Shown: positions 1 to 7,473, counted from the first letter of the stretch. The stretch is 8,334 nucleotides of DNA from Pseudopedobacter saltans (GCA_003241175.1 QFOI01000174.1:1-8334); one strand, 5' to 3'. The notes: generated by a model not told the origin, from the letters alone. Translations and numbers: made by a program.

Positions 1-1359
1 ACATTTGCAGCCGGATTTGTAGTTAGGCCTTTTGGCGCATTGGTATTTGGTCGTTTAGGTGATCTAATTGGAAGAAAATACACTTTCATGTTAACACTTA
101 TCTTAATGGGTGGAGCCACTTTTTTGATCGGTTGCATACCCAGTTACACCACTATTGGTTTCTGGGCACCATTGTTAGTTCTCTTATTAAGATTGTTACA
201 AGGATTAGCTTTGGGAGGAGAATATGGCGGAGCGGCCACTTATGTTGCCGAACACGCACCGGCAAATAGAAGAGGATATTGGACAGCCTGGATTCAAACG
301 ACCGCATCTACTGGATTGCTTTTTTCTTTAATTGTTATACTCATAACAAGAAAATCTTTGAGTTCGGAATCTTTTGATGATTGGGGCTGGCGCGTTCCAT
401 TTTGGATATCTATTTTGATGGTATTGGTTTCTTATCTTATCCGAAAAGGAATGCATGAATCCCCTGAATTTGCAAAAGCCAAAAAAGAAGGGACCTTAAC
501 CAAAAATCCGTTAAAAGAAAGTTTCGGCAATAGATATAACCTGAAATATGTACTATTAGCGCTCTTCGGCGCAGCAATGGGGCAAGGTGTAATATTTTAT
601 ACCAGCCAATTTTACACGCAAAGCTATTTAGGAAAAGTGTGTAATCTGGATGCCTCACAAACGGATTCCATATTAGCCATTGCCATTCTTATTGCCAGTC
701 CTTTTTTTGTTGTTTTTGGCGCATTGAGCGATCGGATTGGGAGAAAAGCGGTACTCCTTGGAGGAATGCTCTTAGCCATTTTGTTATACCGACCCATTTT
801 TGGCGAAATGTATAGTTTGACACAGGTAAAGGACAAAAAAGAAATCAAGATAGATAGCCATTCTCCAGTTGAAAGTCTTAATATCAACAACGAAAAAACC
901 GTAAAATTTGAGACTATAAAAACATTTGATGACGGTACTCAGATGGTTTCTGACAGTACAATAATACACCATCTTGGCACTTCCAAAATAGACACTAAAG
1001 TCAGCCAATCCGTCAAACTAAGTACTATGGATGAGTGGAAAATGATAGGGTTATTGTTTTCGTTGGTATTGTTTGTCACTATCACTTATGGTCCTATTGC
1101 AGCTTTTTTAGTGGAAATGTTCCCAGTCAATATACGTTATACATCCATGTCATTACCCTACCATATTGGTAATGGTATATTTGGCGGGTTGATGCCAACA
1201 GTTGCCGTCTATCTTGTAAGTAAATCCAAAGAGGCAGGAGATGCACAATATTTTTTGGAAGGATTGTGGTACCCGATTATTCTTTCTATCATTTGCTTTA
1301 TTATCGGACTCATATATATCAATAACAAAAGAAATACGACCCTTTCTTCAAACATATAA
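1..1359 (+). CDS. MFS transporter, metabolite:H+ symporter-like (5'-truncated by window edge)
   Basis: This is an inner-membrane secondary transporter, probably a proton symporter for a small organic solute. The frame is open from base 1 and 452 residues are visible. The true start, TM1 and most of TM2 lie outside the window, so the in-frame TTG at 40 is not a start. The first residues carry the metabolite:H+ symporter signature: GFVVRP at residues 5-10, then FGRLGDLIGRK at 16-26 (loop 2-3 motif A). The second-half copy, GALSDRIGRK, lies near residues 240-249. TM4 contains LGGEYGGA, also typical of this branch (ProP, KgtP and ShiA relatives). About ten membrane segments follow, ending with WYPIILSIICFIIGLIYI. 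A hydrophilic stretch of about 70 residues (roughly 277-345) lies between TM9 and TM10, on the predicted periplasmic side. It is much longer than in classical family members. The substrate cannot be read from the sequence. The gene is probably cotranscribed with the small membrane protein that follows. Confidence 0.9.
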   Translation, partial: TFAAGFVVRPFGALVFGRLGDLIGRKYTFMLTLILMGGATFLIGCIPSYTTIGFWAPLLVLLLRLLQGLALGGEYGGAATYVAEHAPANRRGYWTAWIQTTASTGLLFSLIVILITRKSLSSESFDDWGWRVPFWISILMVLVSYLIRKGMHESPEFAKAKKEGTLTKNPLKESFGNRYNLKYVLLALFGAAMGQGVIFYTSQFYTQSYLGKVCNLDASQTDSILAIAILIASPFFVVFGALSDRIGRKAVLLGGMLLAILLYRPIFGEMYSLTQVKDKKEIKIDSHSPVESLNINNEKTVKFETIKTFDDGTQMVSDSTIIHHLGTSKIDTKVSQSVKLSTMDEWKMIGLLFSLVLFVTITYGPIAAFLVEMFPVNIRYTSMSLPYHIGNGIFGGLMPTVAVYLVSKSKEAGDAQYFLEGLWYPIILSIICFIIGLIYINNKRNTTLSSNI

Positions 1360-1370
1360 TTGACACTATC

Positions 1371-1598
1371 ATGGATAAACTTAAAAGATTTTTAGGTATA
1401 GTTTGGTTGTTGCTGACAGTTGTATTTGCCTATTATTGTATTGCCATATTTGGTTGGCCAAAACTTGTTTCCGGCAAACAAGATGACCTTGTATTTGGGA
1501 TTGTCATACTTTTTGTATTGACCCCCATCATAGTTGGAGGACTAGGCATGTTTGCATACTATAGCCTTATTGGAGAATATGATGAAAGTAAGGCTTAA
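1371..1598 (+). CDS. Small two-helix membrane protein downstream of MFS transporter
   Basis: This 75-residue protein has two strongly hydrophobic segments, at about residues 8-29 and 41-66. They are joined by a short polar loop (SGKQDDL), and the C-terminus is acidic (GEYDESKA). It has no cleavable signal and no catalytic motif. It starts 11 bp after the transporter's stop and is followed directly by a strong terminator, so it is the last gene of that unit. From memory, small proteins of this kind recur next to MFS transporters in Bacteroidota and may be catalogued as a domain of unknown function (possibly DUF6814); I cannot confirm that assignment here. A role as an accessory or stabilising subunit of the transporter is inferred from position and membrane topology only. 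The function is unknown. Confidence 0.75.
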   Translation: MDKLKRFLGIVWLLLTVVFAYYCIAIFGWPKLVSGKQDDLVFGIVILFVLTPIIVGGLGMFAYYSLIGEYDESKA

Positions 1599-1601
1599 AA
1601 C

Positions 1602-1636
1602 AAACAAAGGCGACAGTTACTGTCGCCTTTGTTTTT
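1602..1636. terminator. Bidirectional intrinsic terminator between convergent genes
   Basis: A perfect 15-bp inverted repeat (1602-1616 and 1620-1634) has a 3-nt loop (TTA) and a GC-rich core, GGCGACAG/CTGTCGCC. The right arm runs into five T residues (1632-1636), which suits the plus-strand transporter unit. On the minus strand the hairpin is followed by GTTTTAAG, a shorter T-rich tail that suits the AraC gene ending at 1651. It lies just after the stop at 1598 and between two convergent genes, so a shared two-way terminator is the simplest reading. Confidence 0.9.
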
Positions 1637-1650
1637 CTACCTAATAGGCT

Positions 1651-2526
1651 TTATTTCAATCCCCTATAAAAAGTTGGTGCAACATTGAATTTCTTTTTAA
1701 ACAATCTAGAGAAGTAAAACAATGTATCAAAACCTGTCTGGCCCGCAATTTCACAAATTGGTATATTGGTAGCTTTCAAGAGTTCTTTCGCTTTATTTAG
1801 CCTTATCTCAATTAAAAATTGATTTGGTGAAACTCCTGTAACCATCTTAAAATCTTTTCTAAATTTTGAATAGCTGACAGTTAATTGTTTCGCGATTTTC
1901 GTCATATTGACATCACGACCATAGGCCTCTTGTAATAAAAATTTAGCTTTGGATATATATTGAAGGGGATTATTACTATTCTCCTCTCTGTAAGCAATTG
2001 AATTGTACACTAAAGCTAAGATAGAAAGTCCGCATGCAGATATTATCTGGTGATATCCCATGTTAGCCTTTTGAATCGTTTCAATTATGCTTTGAAAATT
2101 AACCAGTAGATCACTGCTCAATCCTACATTAATGACAGCTTTTTTTTTATTAAAAAATCCAGCTTCCATAAGCTTTTGAGGGTAGTATCCATTAAATCCA
2201 ATCCAGTACTCTTCCCACCCTGTCTCAATATTTGGACGATAGCGATGCCACGTACCTGGATAAAGGAAAAAGCAATCACCTTCACTAACTATAGTTTCTT
2301 TTTGATATTGAGTTTCTAAGACCCCTCCTCCTTTCGTTATGTATATCAAATAGTAATCATTCAATATACGTCCGCGATTCCAAGTAAAAACATGTGTATT
2401 AGGATGGGTATTCAATACTGGATAAGGTTGATGCTTCTGTACAGTTGACACACCTGCACTAGCAATGTACAATCCCCAATTTTCTTCTGTGGCAGACTTA
2501 CCCAAATACTTATGAAAACTAATCAT
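1651..2526 (-). CDS. AraC-family transcriptional regulator
   Basis: This 291-residue cytoplasmic regulator has the usual two-domain AraC layout and length. The N-terminal part (about residues 45-125) looks like the cupin-type effector-binding domain. It includes YYLIYITKGGGVLET, then EGDCFFLYPGTWHRYRP and GWEEYWIGFNG, a pattern common in sugar-responsive members. The C-terminal ~100 residues hold two helix-turn-helix motifs. The first is near 207-227 (MTKIAKQLTVSYSKFRKDFK). The second is near 257-280 (ICEIAGQTGFDTLFYFSRLF) and is followed by the family ending, KKKFNVAPTFYR. The chosen ATG has no Shine-Dalgarno sequence upstream, which is normal for Bacteroidota. The gene is divergent from the susC-like gene with 293 bp between them, so it probably activates that operon in response to a substrate-derived ligand. 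The ligand is not identifiable. No ECF sigma/anti-sigma pair or hybrid two-component system is visible in the window. Confidence 0.93.
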   Translation of the reverse strand: MISFHKYLGKSATEENWGLYIASAGVSTVQKHQPYPVLNTHPNTHVFTWNRGRILNDYYLIYITKGGGVLETQYQKETIVSEGDCFFLYPGTWHRYRPNIETGWEEYWIGFNGYYPQKLMEAGFFNKKKAVINVGLSSDLLVNFQSIIETIQKANMGYHQIISACGLSILALVYNSIAYREENSNNPLQYISKAKFLLQEAYGRDVNMTKIAKQLTVSYSKFRKDFKMVTGVSPNQFLIEIRLNKAKELLKATNIPICEIAGQTGFDTLFYFSRLFKKKFNVAPTFYRGLK

Positions 2527-2541
2527 GATTAAAAATAATCA
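2526..2541. repeat. Short inverted repeat at the araC-type gene start
   Basis: TGATTA and TAATCA are perfect 6-bp arms separated by AAAA. They overlap the last base of the regulator's start codon and its immediate leader. This could be an autoregulatory site or a weak hairpin at the translation start. The arms are AT-rich and short, so chance is a serious alternative. Confidence 0.25.
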
Positions 2542-2601
2542 AAATATCAAAAAGTGCAAATTAAAAGTAGATTTGTTTAATCGAAATTACATTTATATCA
2601 G

Positions 2602-2609
2602 TACATTTG
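2602..2609 (+). promoter_or_regulatory. Candidate Bacteroidota -7 promoter element for the susC operon
   Basis: TACATTTG matches the Bacteroidota -7 consensus TAnnTTTG perfectly and points toward the susC-like gene, about 210 bp upstream of its ATG. A TTTG lies upstream at 2572-2575, but the gap of 26 nt is longer than the usual -33/-7 spacing, so the -33 element is poor or absent. A weak -33 box would fit a promoter that needs an activator. A lesser alternative, TATAGTTG at 2686-2693 (one mismatch), lies closer to the gene and just downstream of the direct repeats. No transcription start can be fixed from sequence alone. Confidence 0.4.
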
Positions 2610-2621
2610 ACTACAACTTAT

Positions 2622-2652
2622 CCAGTTCAGATTGTTACTACCAGTTTGATTG
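2622..2652. promoter_or_regulatory. Imperfect direct repeat, candidate AraC-type operator
   Basis: CCAGTTCAGATTG (2622-2634) and CCAGTTTGATTG (2641-2652) are near-identical and in the same orientation, with starts 19 bp apart. That is roughly two helical turns. AraC-family proteins typically bind two direct half-sites about 20 bp apart. The pair sits in the divergent region between the AraC-type gene and the susC-like gene, where its operator is expected. Assignment to this regulator is inference. Confidence 0.35.
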
Positions 2653-2713
2653 AATAGGATATTAGAATGTTTTTTTAAGATACTATATAGTTGTTTCGGT
2701 TGCCATAAATAAT

Positions 2714-2736
2714 ATTAGGTTTCTTATAAACCTAAT
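2714..2736. repeat. Perfect 9-bp inverted repeat in the susC leader
   Basis: ATTAGGTTT and AAACCTAAT are exact reverse complements separated by CTTAT. The repeat ends 83 bp before the susC-like ATG. No T-run follows, so it is not an intrinsic terminator. It could be an operator for a dimeric repressor or an RNA hairpin in the 5' leader. The repeat is directly visible; its function is not known. Confidence 0.5.
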
Positions 2737-2819
2737 GTACAATTCTGGATCAAAAAATGCAAATATCCAAGTTTTTCTTGGAGAGATAAAGTGTATTCAC
2801 AATTTAAAAATAAACTGCA

Positions 2820-5800
2820 ATGATGATTAAAAGAATTTGCCAGACCATTTCTGTCTTGAAACATGGCTTGCTGCTTTTACTTTTGCTCTGCTCACATTCC
2901 ATATTGAGAGCCCAACAAAAAACGCATATTGTCTCAGGCAAAATTACTTTAACTAGACTTGGAGACGACTTATCAGGAACCTCCATAAATGTGAAAGGAA
3001 AAATGGAATCCACAACAACAAACAGTCTAGGGGAATTCAAACTTGAAACTACACTACCTGTAACTCTGATTATTTCAAGAGTTAACTATGGACCACAAGA
3101 AATAACAATAACCGACACAATTCCTATCAGCACTCTCCTAACAGAGGGAAACAACAATCTCAACGAGATTGTTGTAGTTAGTTACGGCACAAAAAAAGCC
3201 AAAGATATAACAAGTGCAGTCAGCACATTTAATGCGGCACAGGCGAGAGAAATCCCAGGAGCCGAGTTCGGGCAAAAATTGCAAGGACGAGTATCAGGCG
3301 TACAGATAAACATGGCAAATGGACGGCCTGGACAAGGAATAGACATGCGAATTAGAGGTGCAGCCTCACTTAGTGGAGGTTATCAACCTTTGATTGTCGT
3401 TGATGGTCAAATTCTATCGGGAGCTGATTCCAGAAATGGAGACATGAACTTGATAAACCCAGATGATATTGAAACTTTTACAGTTCTTAAAGATGCAGCT
3501 GCTGCTGCTCTATATGGTTCAAGGGCCGCAAACGGTGTTATATTGATTACAACTAAACAGGCTAAAGTTGGCAGAACGACTGTCGGGATAAACAGCTATT
3601 ATGGCTGGCAGAATGTACCAAATAAAGGACGTCCAAAGATGATGAATGCGAATGAATTTGCAACCTACATGAAAGGATTTTACGAAGATAAAATCAAATA
3701 CGAAGGATATACAAGGGGTATTCCTGATGACTATGCTAACCCGGATCAATATGGAGAAGGAACTAATTGGTATGATGCACTATTGAGATCTGCTCCAATG
3801 CAAAATTACTCCTTGAATGTTTCATCTGGCAGTGACAAAATCATTTCTTCCTCAACTATGACTTTCTTCGATCAAGATGGAGTCCTTTTAAATACATCAC
3901 TAAAACGTTATGCTTTTAGAACAAATAATGAGTATAGACCAACTGATCAGATTAAAATTGGACTTAACATTTCACCGACTTACCAGATAGAAAAAAACAC
4001 TCGAAACTATACCGATGGAAACAGACAAATTCTTGCGAATGCAACGGCTGCGTCCCCATTAAAACCAATTTATAACTCAGATGGATCATTTAATAGCAAT
4101 GTAAGTTCATTTGGAATGTCAAATCTTAACAATCCGGTTCAACAGTTACTTTTAGCCAATGCTCAATATAAAACACTGCGACTGTTGGGTAATGCTTACA
4201 TTGATATAGCCCTTTTGCAGAATCTACACATTAGAAGCAGTGTAAATGGCGACATGGCATCGTACCAACAAGACAATTATCAGGGGACTATGTATGGCAT
4301 AGGATTAGGGGCATCAACTATCCCACGTCCAACATCAAACTCAACAGCAGCGCACTCTTCATACGATTATGTTTCATGGTTGAATGAAAATATTATAACA
4401 TATAATCTAAAAATAAAAGACCATAAAATAGATCTAATGGGAGGTTTTAGTTCTCAAAAATGGAGCAGAGAGTTCAGAAATATTAATGGTTCCAACTTTG
4501 CTAATGACGCCATTTACTGGATATCTGGAGCCGCAGTTACCAGTGGTTCCGACAATAAGGAAGCATGGTCAATGTCATCCATCTTTGGACGATTAAACTA
4601 TGATTTCAAAGGAAAATATCTCCTTACTGGAACGCTTAGGAGAGACGGTTCTTCTCGTTTTGGGCCTTCTTCGAAATATGCCAGTTTTCCGTCTGTATCA
4701 GCAGGGTGGATTATTAGTGAAGAAGATTTTTTAAAGAAAAACAACCTCATTTCCTTTCTAAAGCTTAGAGCTAGTTATGGAGAAACAGGCAACAACAATA
4801 TAGGAAACTATACGATGGTAACTAATGTAAGCGCTAGCAACTATGTTTTTGGGAATACACTGACTCCAGGATTTGCGCTAGGGACTGGATTAGGAAATTC
4901 TCAAGTCACATGGGAATCTTCTTCACAAATGGACATTGGCTTAGACATGAACTTTTTCAATAACAGAATCATTTTCTCTTATGATTATTACAACAAGAAT
5001 ACTTCTGACCTTCTATACCCAATCAGCCTTCCCTACGAGTCAGGATTTACAAATTTGCAGATGAACGTAGCCAAATTGCGTATGTGGGGTCATGAATTTT
5101 CCATAAGTTCCAGAAATCTTGTAGGAGATTTCGAATGGACAACAGATGTCAATTTATCCCTGATGCAAAACAAGCTTTCTCAATTACCGCCCAACACACC
5201 TTTTATTGGAAATAATACAACCTACGCAGGTTACAACCGTACTGTATTGGATGGACCAATTGGTCAATTCTTTGGATATGTTTTTGATGGGGTTTACATG
5301 ACACAAGAGGAATTCAACACCCAGCCAAAGCATGCAACTTCCACACTAGGCTCAGTTAGGATGAAAGACATTGACAACAACGGTGTAATAGACGCAAACG
5401 ACAGAACTCTTATTGGAAATCCAAACCCTAAATATAACTATGGAATTACAAACACTTTTCGCTACAAAGGATTTGACCTAAACATTGTATGTTATGGACA
5501 GGGAGGAAATCAGATAATGAATACCAATAGGGCTGACTGGACTAACCTAGATGGGGTCATGAATGTAAACAAAGACATGATGAATCGTTGGAGATCCATT
5601 GACAACCCTGGAAATGGCAAAGTCCCAAGTACAAGAAATGGATCAACAGAACTTTACAGACTAGCAAATTCTAGTTGGGTAGAAAGTGGAAATTTCTTTA
5701 CAATTAAGAACATTGCGTTGGGATACACATTTAATCAAAAATTCTTAAAGTATCTAAAGTCCGCCAGACTATACGCCAGTATTCAACAAGCCTTTGTATT

Positions 5801-5930
5801 TACAAGTTACTCAGGAATGAACCCAGAAGCCAATTCAACAAAAGACAATATAACTGGAGTTTATGGTCAAGACTTAAGCACATTCCCCATACCGAGAACT
5901 TTTATGATTGGTGCAAATATCAACTTTTAA
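2820..5930 (+). CDS. SusC/RagA-family TonB-dependent outer-membrane transporter
   Basis: This 1036-residue outer-membrane beta-barrel imports a bulky nutrient using TonB energy and pairs with the SusD-like lipoprotein that follows. Residues 1 to about 31 are a Sec signal peptide: basic start, a LLLLLLL core, and probable cleavage after LRA. A carboxypeptidase-regulatory-like beta domain spans roughly 37-100 (VSGKIT ... SLGEFKL ... VNYGPQEITI). The TonB box/linker is NLNEIVVVSYGTKK at 113-126. The plug covers about 127-246, including LQGRVSGVQI, RIRGAASL, PLIVVDG and AAAALYGSRAANGVILITTK. The rest is barrel, with a calcium-type loop DIDNNGVIDANDR at 850-862, and the chain ends in a terminal phenylalanine. 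No STN domain precedes the plug, so it is not the signalling type that works with an anti-sigma factor. ATGs at 2820 and 2823 are both possible starts; neither has a Shine-Dalgarno sequence. The SusD-like gene starts 19 bp downstream. The substrate is unknown. Confidence 0.96.
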   Translation: MMIKRICQTISVLKHGLLLLLLLCSHSILRAQQKTHIVSGKITLTRLGDDLSGTSINVKGKMESTTTNSLGEFKLETTLPVTLIISRVNYGPQEITITDTIPISTLLTEGNNNLNEIVVVSYGTKKAKDITSAVSTFNAAQAREIPGAEFGQKLQGRVSGVQINMANGRPGQGIDMRIRGAASLSGGYQPLIVVDGQILSGADSRNGDMNLINPDDIETFTVLKDAAAAALYGSRAANGVILITTKQAKVGRTTVGINSYYGWQNVPNKGRPKMMNANEFATYMKGFYEDKIKYEGYTRGIPDDYANPDQYGEGTNWYDALLRSAPMQNYSLNVSSGSDKIISSSTMTFFDQDGVLLNTSLKRYAFRTNNEYRPTDQIKIGLNISPTYQIEKNTRNYTDGNRQILANATAASPLKPIYNSDGSFNSNVSSFGMSNLNNPVQQLLLANAQYKTLRLLGNAYIDIALLQNLHIRSSVNGDMASYQQDNYQGTMYGIGLGASTIPRPTSNSTAAHSSYDYVSWLNENIITYNLKIKDHKIDLMGGFSSQKWSREFRNINGSNFANDAIYWISGAAVTSGSDNKEAWSMSSIFGRLNYDFKGKYLLTGTLRRDGSSRFGPSSKYASFPSVSAGWIISEEDFLKKNNLISFLKLRASYGETGNNNIGNYTMVTNVSASNYVFGNTLTPGFALGTGLGNSQVTWESSSQMDIGLDMNFFNNRIIFSYDYYNKNTSDLLYPISLPYESGFTNLQMNVAKLRMWGHEFSISSRNLVGDFEWTTDVNLSLMQNKLSQLPPNTPFIGNNTTYAGYNRTVLDGPIGQFFGYVFDGVYMTQEEFNTQPKHATSTLGSVRMKDIDNNGVIDANDRTLIGNPNPKYNYGITNTFRYKGFDLNIVCYGQGGNQIMNTNRADWTNLDGVMNVNKDMMNRWRSIDNPGNGKVPSTRNGSTELYRLANSSWVESGNFFTIKNIALGYTFNQKFLKYLKSARLYASIQQAFVFTSYSGMNPEANSTKDNITGVYGQDLSTFPIPRTFMIGANINF
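3151..3175. repeat. Intragenic 11-bp hairpin over the TonB-box codons
   Basis: ACAACAATCTC and GAGATTGTTGT are perfect inverted arms around a 3-nt loop (AAC). They lie exactly where the susC-like gene encodes NNLNEIVV, the TonB box and its approach. Both arms are explained by codons for conserved residues, so the symmetry may be a by-product. No T-run follows, so it does not resemble an intrinsic terminator. Confidence 0.45.
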
Positions 5931-5949
5931 CATTCTTAAATCTTTTGTA

Positions 5950-7410
5950 ATGAAAAAAATAAATGCTTATATAATATTTGGTGGTTTAATTGCATCACTT
6001 GTTTTGTTTTCTTGCCAAAAATCCTTCCTAACTCTATACCCCGAAGGAAATCTGAATGAAGGTATTTTCTATAAAACAGATGCAGATTTTTTACAAGCCT
6101 TGGTGGGAGCATACACTCCGTTAAGAGATATTGCTATTAATTCATTTTGGATGGATGAAATGAGATCTGATAACGCCACATATGACTACTATTCAAAAGA
6201 TAGAGGCAATGCGGCAAGAGAAAACATTTCCACTTTTCTTGACGATGCCACGAATGGAGTTACCGCAATAAGATATCAATCCGCCTACATCGGAATTAAT
6301 AGAGTCAATGCCATATTAGATCACCTTGAAACAAATACCACAATGGGAGACTCTCTCAAAAACTTAGTTAAAGGCGAGGCAAAGGCCTTAAGAGGGCATT
6401 ATTATTTTGATTTAGTTCGCAATTTTGGTGGAGTTCCGCTTCACTTACATGAAACGTTAAAATATGGTGATGCATTCCTTTCAAGAACCTCCCCAGACTC
6501 CGTTTATAATCAAGTCATCAATGATTTAACCGAGGCGAAAGCGCTATTACCCAATCCCACCTTTGCAGATGCTCAGACAGGCCGAGCAAATAAAGGAGTT
6601 GTCTCTACGGAATTGGCAGCAGTGTATATGCAAAGAAAAGATTTCGCCAATGCCCTTCCCCATCTTCAAGATGTAACAAAAATGGGTTATGTACTTCAAA
6701 CTTCTTTTACAGATATTTTTAACCCTACAAATAAACTTGCAAGCAAAAACAAAGAGTTAATTTTTGATGTACAGTTTCAATCCGGCACAACAGGTCAATC
6801 AAGTAACTTCATCTATAGGTTCATACCTAATATGCCAGCTACTACAGTACTTTTAGGTGTCAACTTCAATGTGAATGGTTATGGGGGTTGGGATGTTCCT
6901 ACCCCAGATTTGATGTCCATATTTGAAAGTGGAGATAATAGATATGGGGCTTCTGTGGGTGTAGTTGAGGGCACTATCAATAGTAATCAGGACTTCGTTC
7001 CGACAAGAGTGGTTAGTGCAATAGGATATGCTCCACCTGCAGGAGTAACAGTCAAGTATTTTTGCAAAAAATTCTACTATCCACCGTACCCTAATATCAA
7101 TCTAAACACTGACCAAAATTGGCCACTTTACCGATATGGAGATGTGTTATTAATGTTAGCGGAATGCTTGAATGAAACTAGCCAGTCTTCTCAAGCTCTC
7201 GTATATGTAAACCAGATAAGACAACGAGCTTTCGGAAATGCTACCCATAATCTTTCTACCAGCGACCAGACTTTACTACGAGCAGCAATTGCACTCGAAA
7301 GACGACGCGAATTGGCATTCGAAAACAAAAGGTGGCAAGATTTAGTAAGAACTGACGCAGCAATATCAGTTATGACAGCCTATGGAATAAAAGCAAAACA
7401 GCTTTATTAA
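5950..7410 (+). CDS. SusD/RagB-family nutrient-binding outer-membrane lipoprotein, C-terminus apparently cut short
   Basis: This surface lipoprotein caps the SusC-like barrel and binds its substrate. The ATG at 5950 is chosen over an in-frame ATG at 5908. It gives a clean lipoprotein signal (MKKINAYIIFGG ... LFSC, with C22 as the lipidated residue), and 5908 would overlap susC. The 486 residues show the SusD-like N-terminal half with KGEAKALRGHYYFDLVRNFG at 141-160. The C-terminal half has LYRYGDVLLMLAECLNE near 393-409 and ALERRRELAFENKRWQDLVR at 448-467. Family members normally continue past this point to a PIPQ-type segment and end in TQNPGY. Here the chain stops at TAYGIKAKQLY, but the same frame after the TAA reads FDINLNKLLTQNPGY before a second TAA at 7456-7458. 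The product is therefore probably shortened by a nonsense or deletion event. Most of the binding fold is intact, so residual function is possible. Confidence 0.93.
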   Translation: MKKINAYIIFGGLIASLVLFSCQKSFLTLYPEGNLNEGIFYKTDADFLQALVGAYTPLRDIAINSFWMDEMRSDNATYDYYSKDRGNAARENISTFLDDATNGVTAIRYQSAYIGINRVNAILDHLETNTTMGDSLKNLVKGEAKALRGHYYFDLVRNFGGVPLHLHETLKYGDAFLSRTSPDSVYNQVINDLTEAKALLPNPTFADAQTGRANKGVVSTELAAVYMQRKDFANALPHLQDVTKMGYVLQTSFTDIFNPTNKLASKNKELIFDVQFQSGTTGQSSNFIYRFIPNMPATTVLLGVNFNVNGYGGWDVPTPDLMSIFESGDNRYGASVGVVEGTINSNQDFVPTRVVSAIGYAPPAGVTVKYFCKKFYYPPYPNINLNTDQNWPLYRYGDVLLMLAECLNETSQSSQALVYVNQIRQRAFGNATHNLSTSDQTLLRAAIALERRRELAFENKRWQDLVRTDAAISVMTAYGIKAKQLY

Positions 7411-7458
7411 TTCGACATAAACCTGAACAAACTTTTAACGCAAAACCCAGGATACTAA
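7411..7458 (+). pseudogene. In-frame remnant of the SusD C-terminus
   Basis: Directly after the TAA at 7408-7410, with no change of frame, fifteen codons read FDINLNKLLTQNPGY and end in TAA. This closely matches the conserved ending of SusD proteins (typically PIPQ..E(I/L)..N..LTQNPGY). The proline-rich PIPQ segment and the usual residues before it are missing. The original gene therefore probably ended at 7458, just 15 bp before the next start, which is typical operon spacing. Loss of a stretch of codons at this junction, leaving a stop, is the inferred history. An assembly or sequencing error is the main alternative. Confidence 0.7.
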
Positions 7459-7473
7459 TTAAAATACTATAAG

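Noticed and set aside
40..42. TTG as a start codon for the MFS transporter
   Set aside because: The frame is open to base 1 and already encodes the conserved TM2 signature GFVVRP before this codon, so the real start is outside the window.
437..1008. Three minus-strand open frames of 73-88 codons opposite the MFS gene
   Set aside because: They lie wholly opposite a strongly supported transporter frame. They show no family motifs and have composition typical of reverse-strand shadows.
2557..2564. TTAATTTG on the minus strand as a -7 element for the AraC-type gene
   Set aside because: It has one mismatch in the TA pair and no TTTG at a suitable distance upstream, in very AT-rich DNA where such matches are common.
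2804..3040. Minus-strand 78-codon frame opposite the start of the susC-like gene
   Set aside because: It overlaps the SusC signal peptide and N-terminal domain on the other strand and has no recognisable domain or independent promoter.
3519..3749. Minus-strand 76-codon frame inside the susC-like gene
   Set aside because: It is fully contained in the SusC plug/barrel coding region, shows no motifs, and is best explained as a shadow.
5908..5949. Upstream in-frame ATG that would add 14 residues to SusD
   Set aside because: It overlaps the end of susC and puts extra residues before the lipoprotein signal. The ATG at 5950 gives a standard MKK...LFSC signal.
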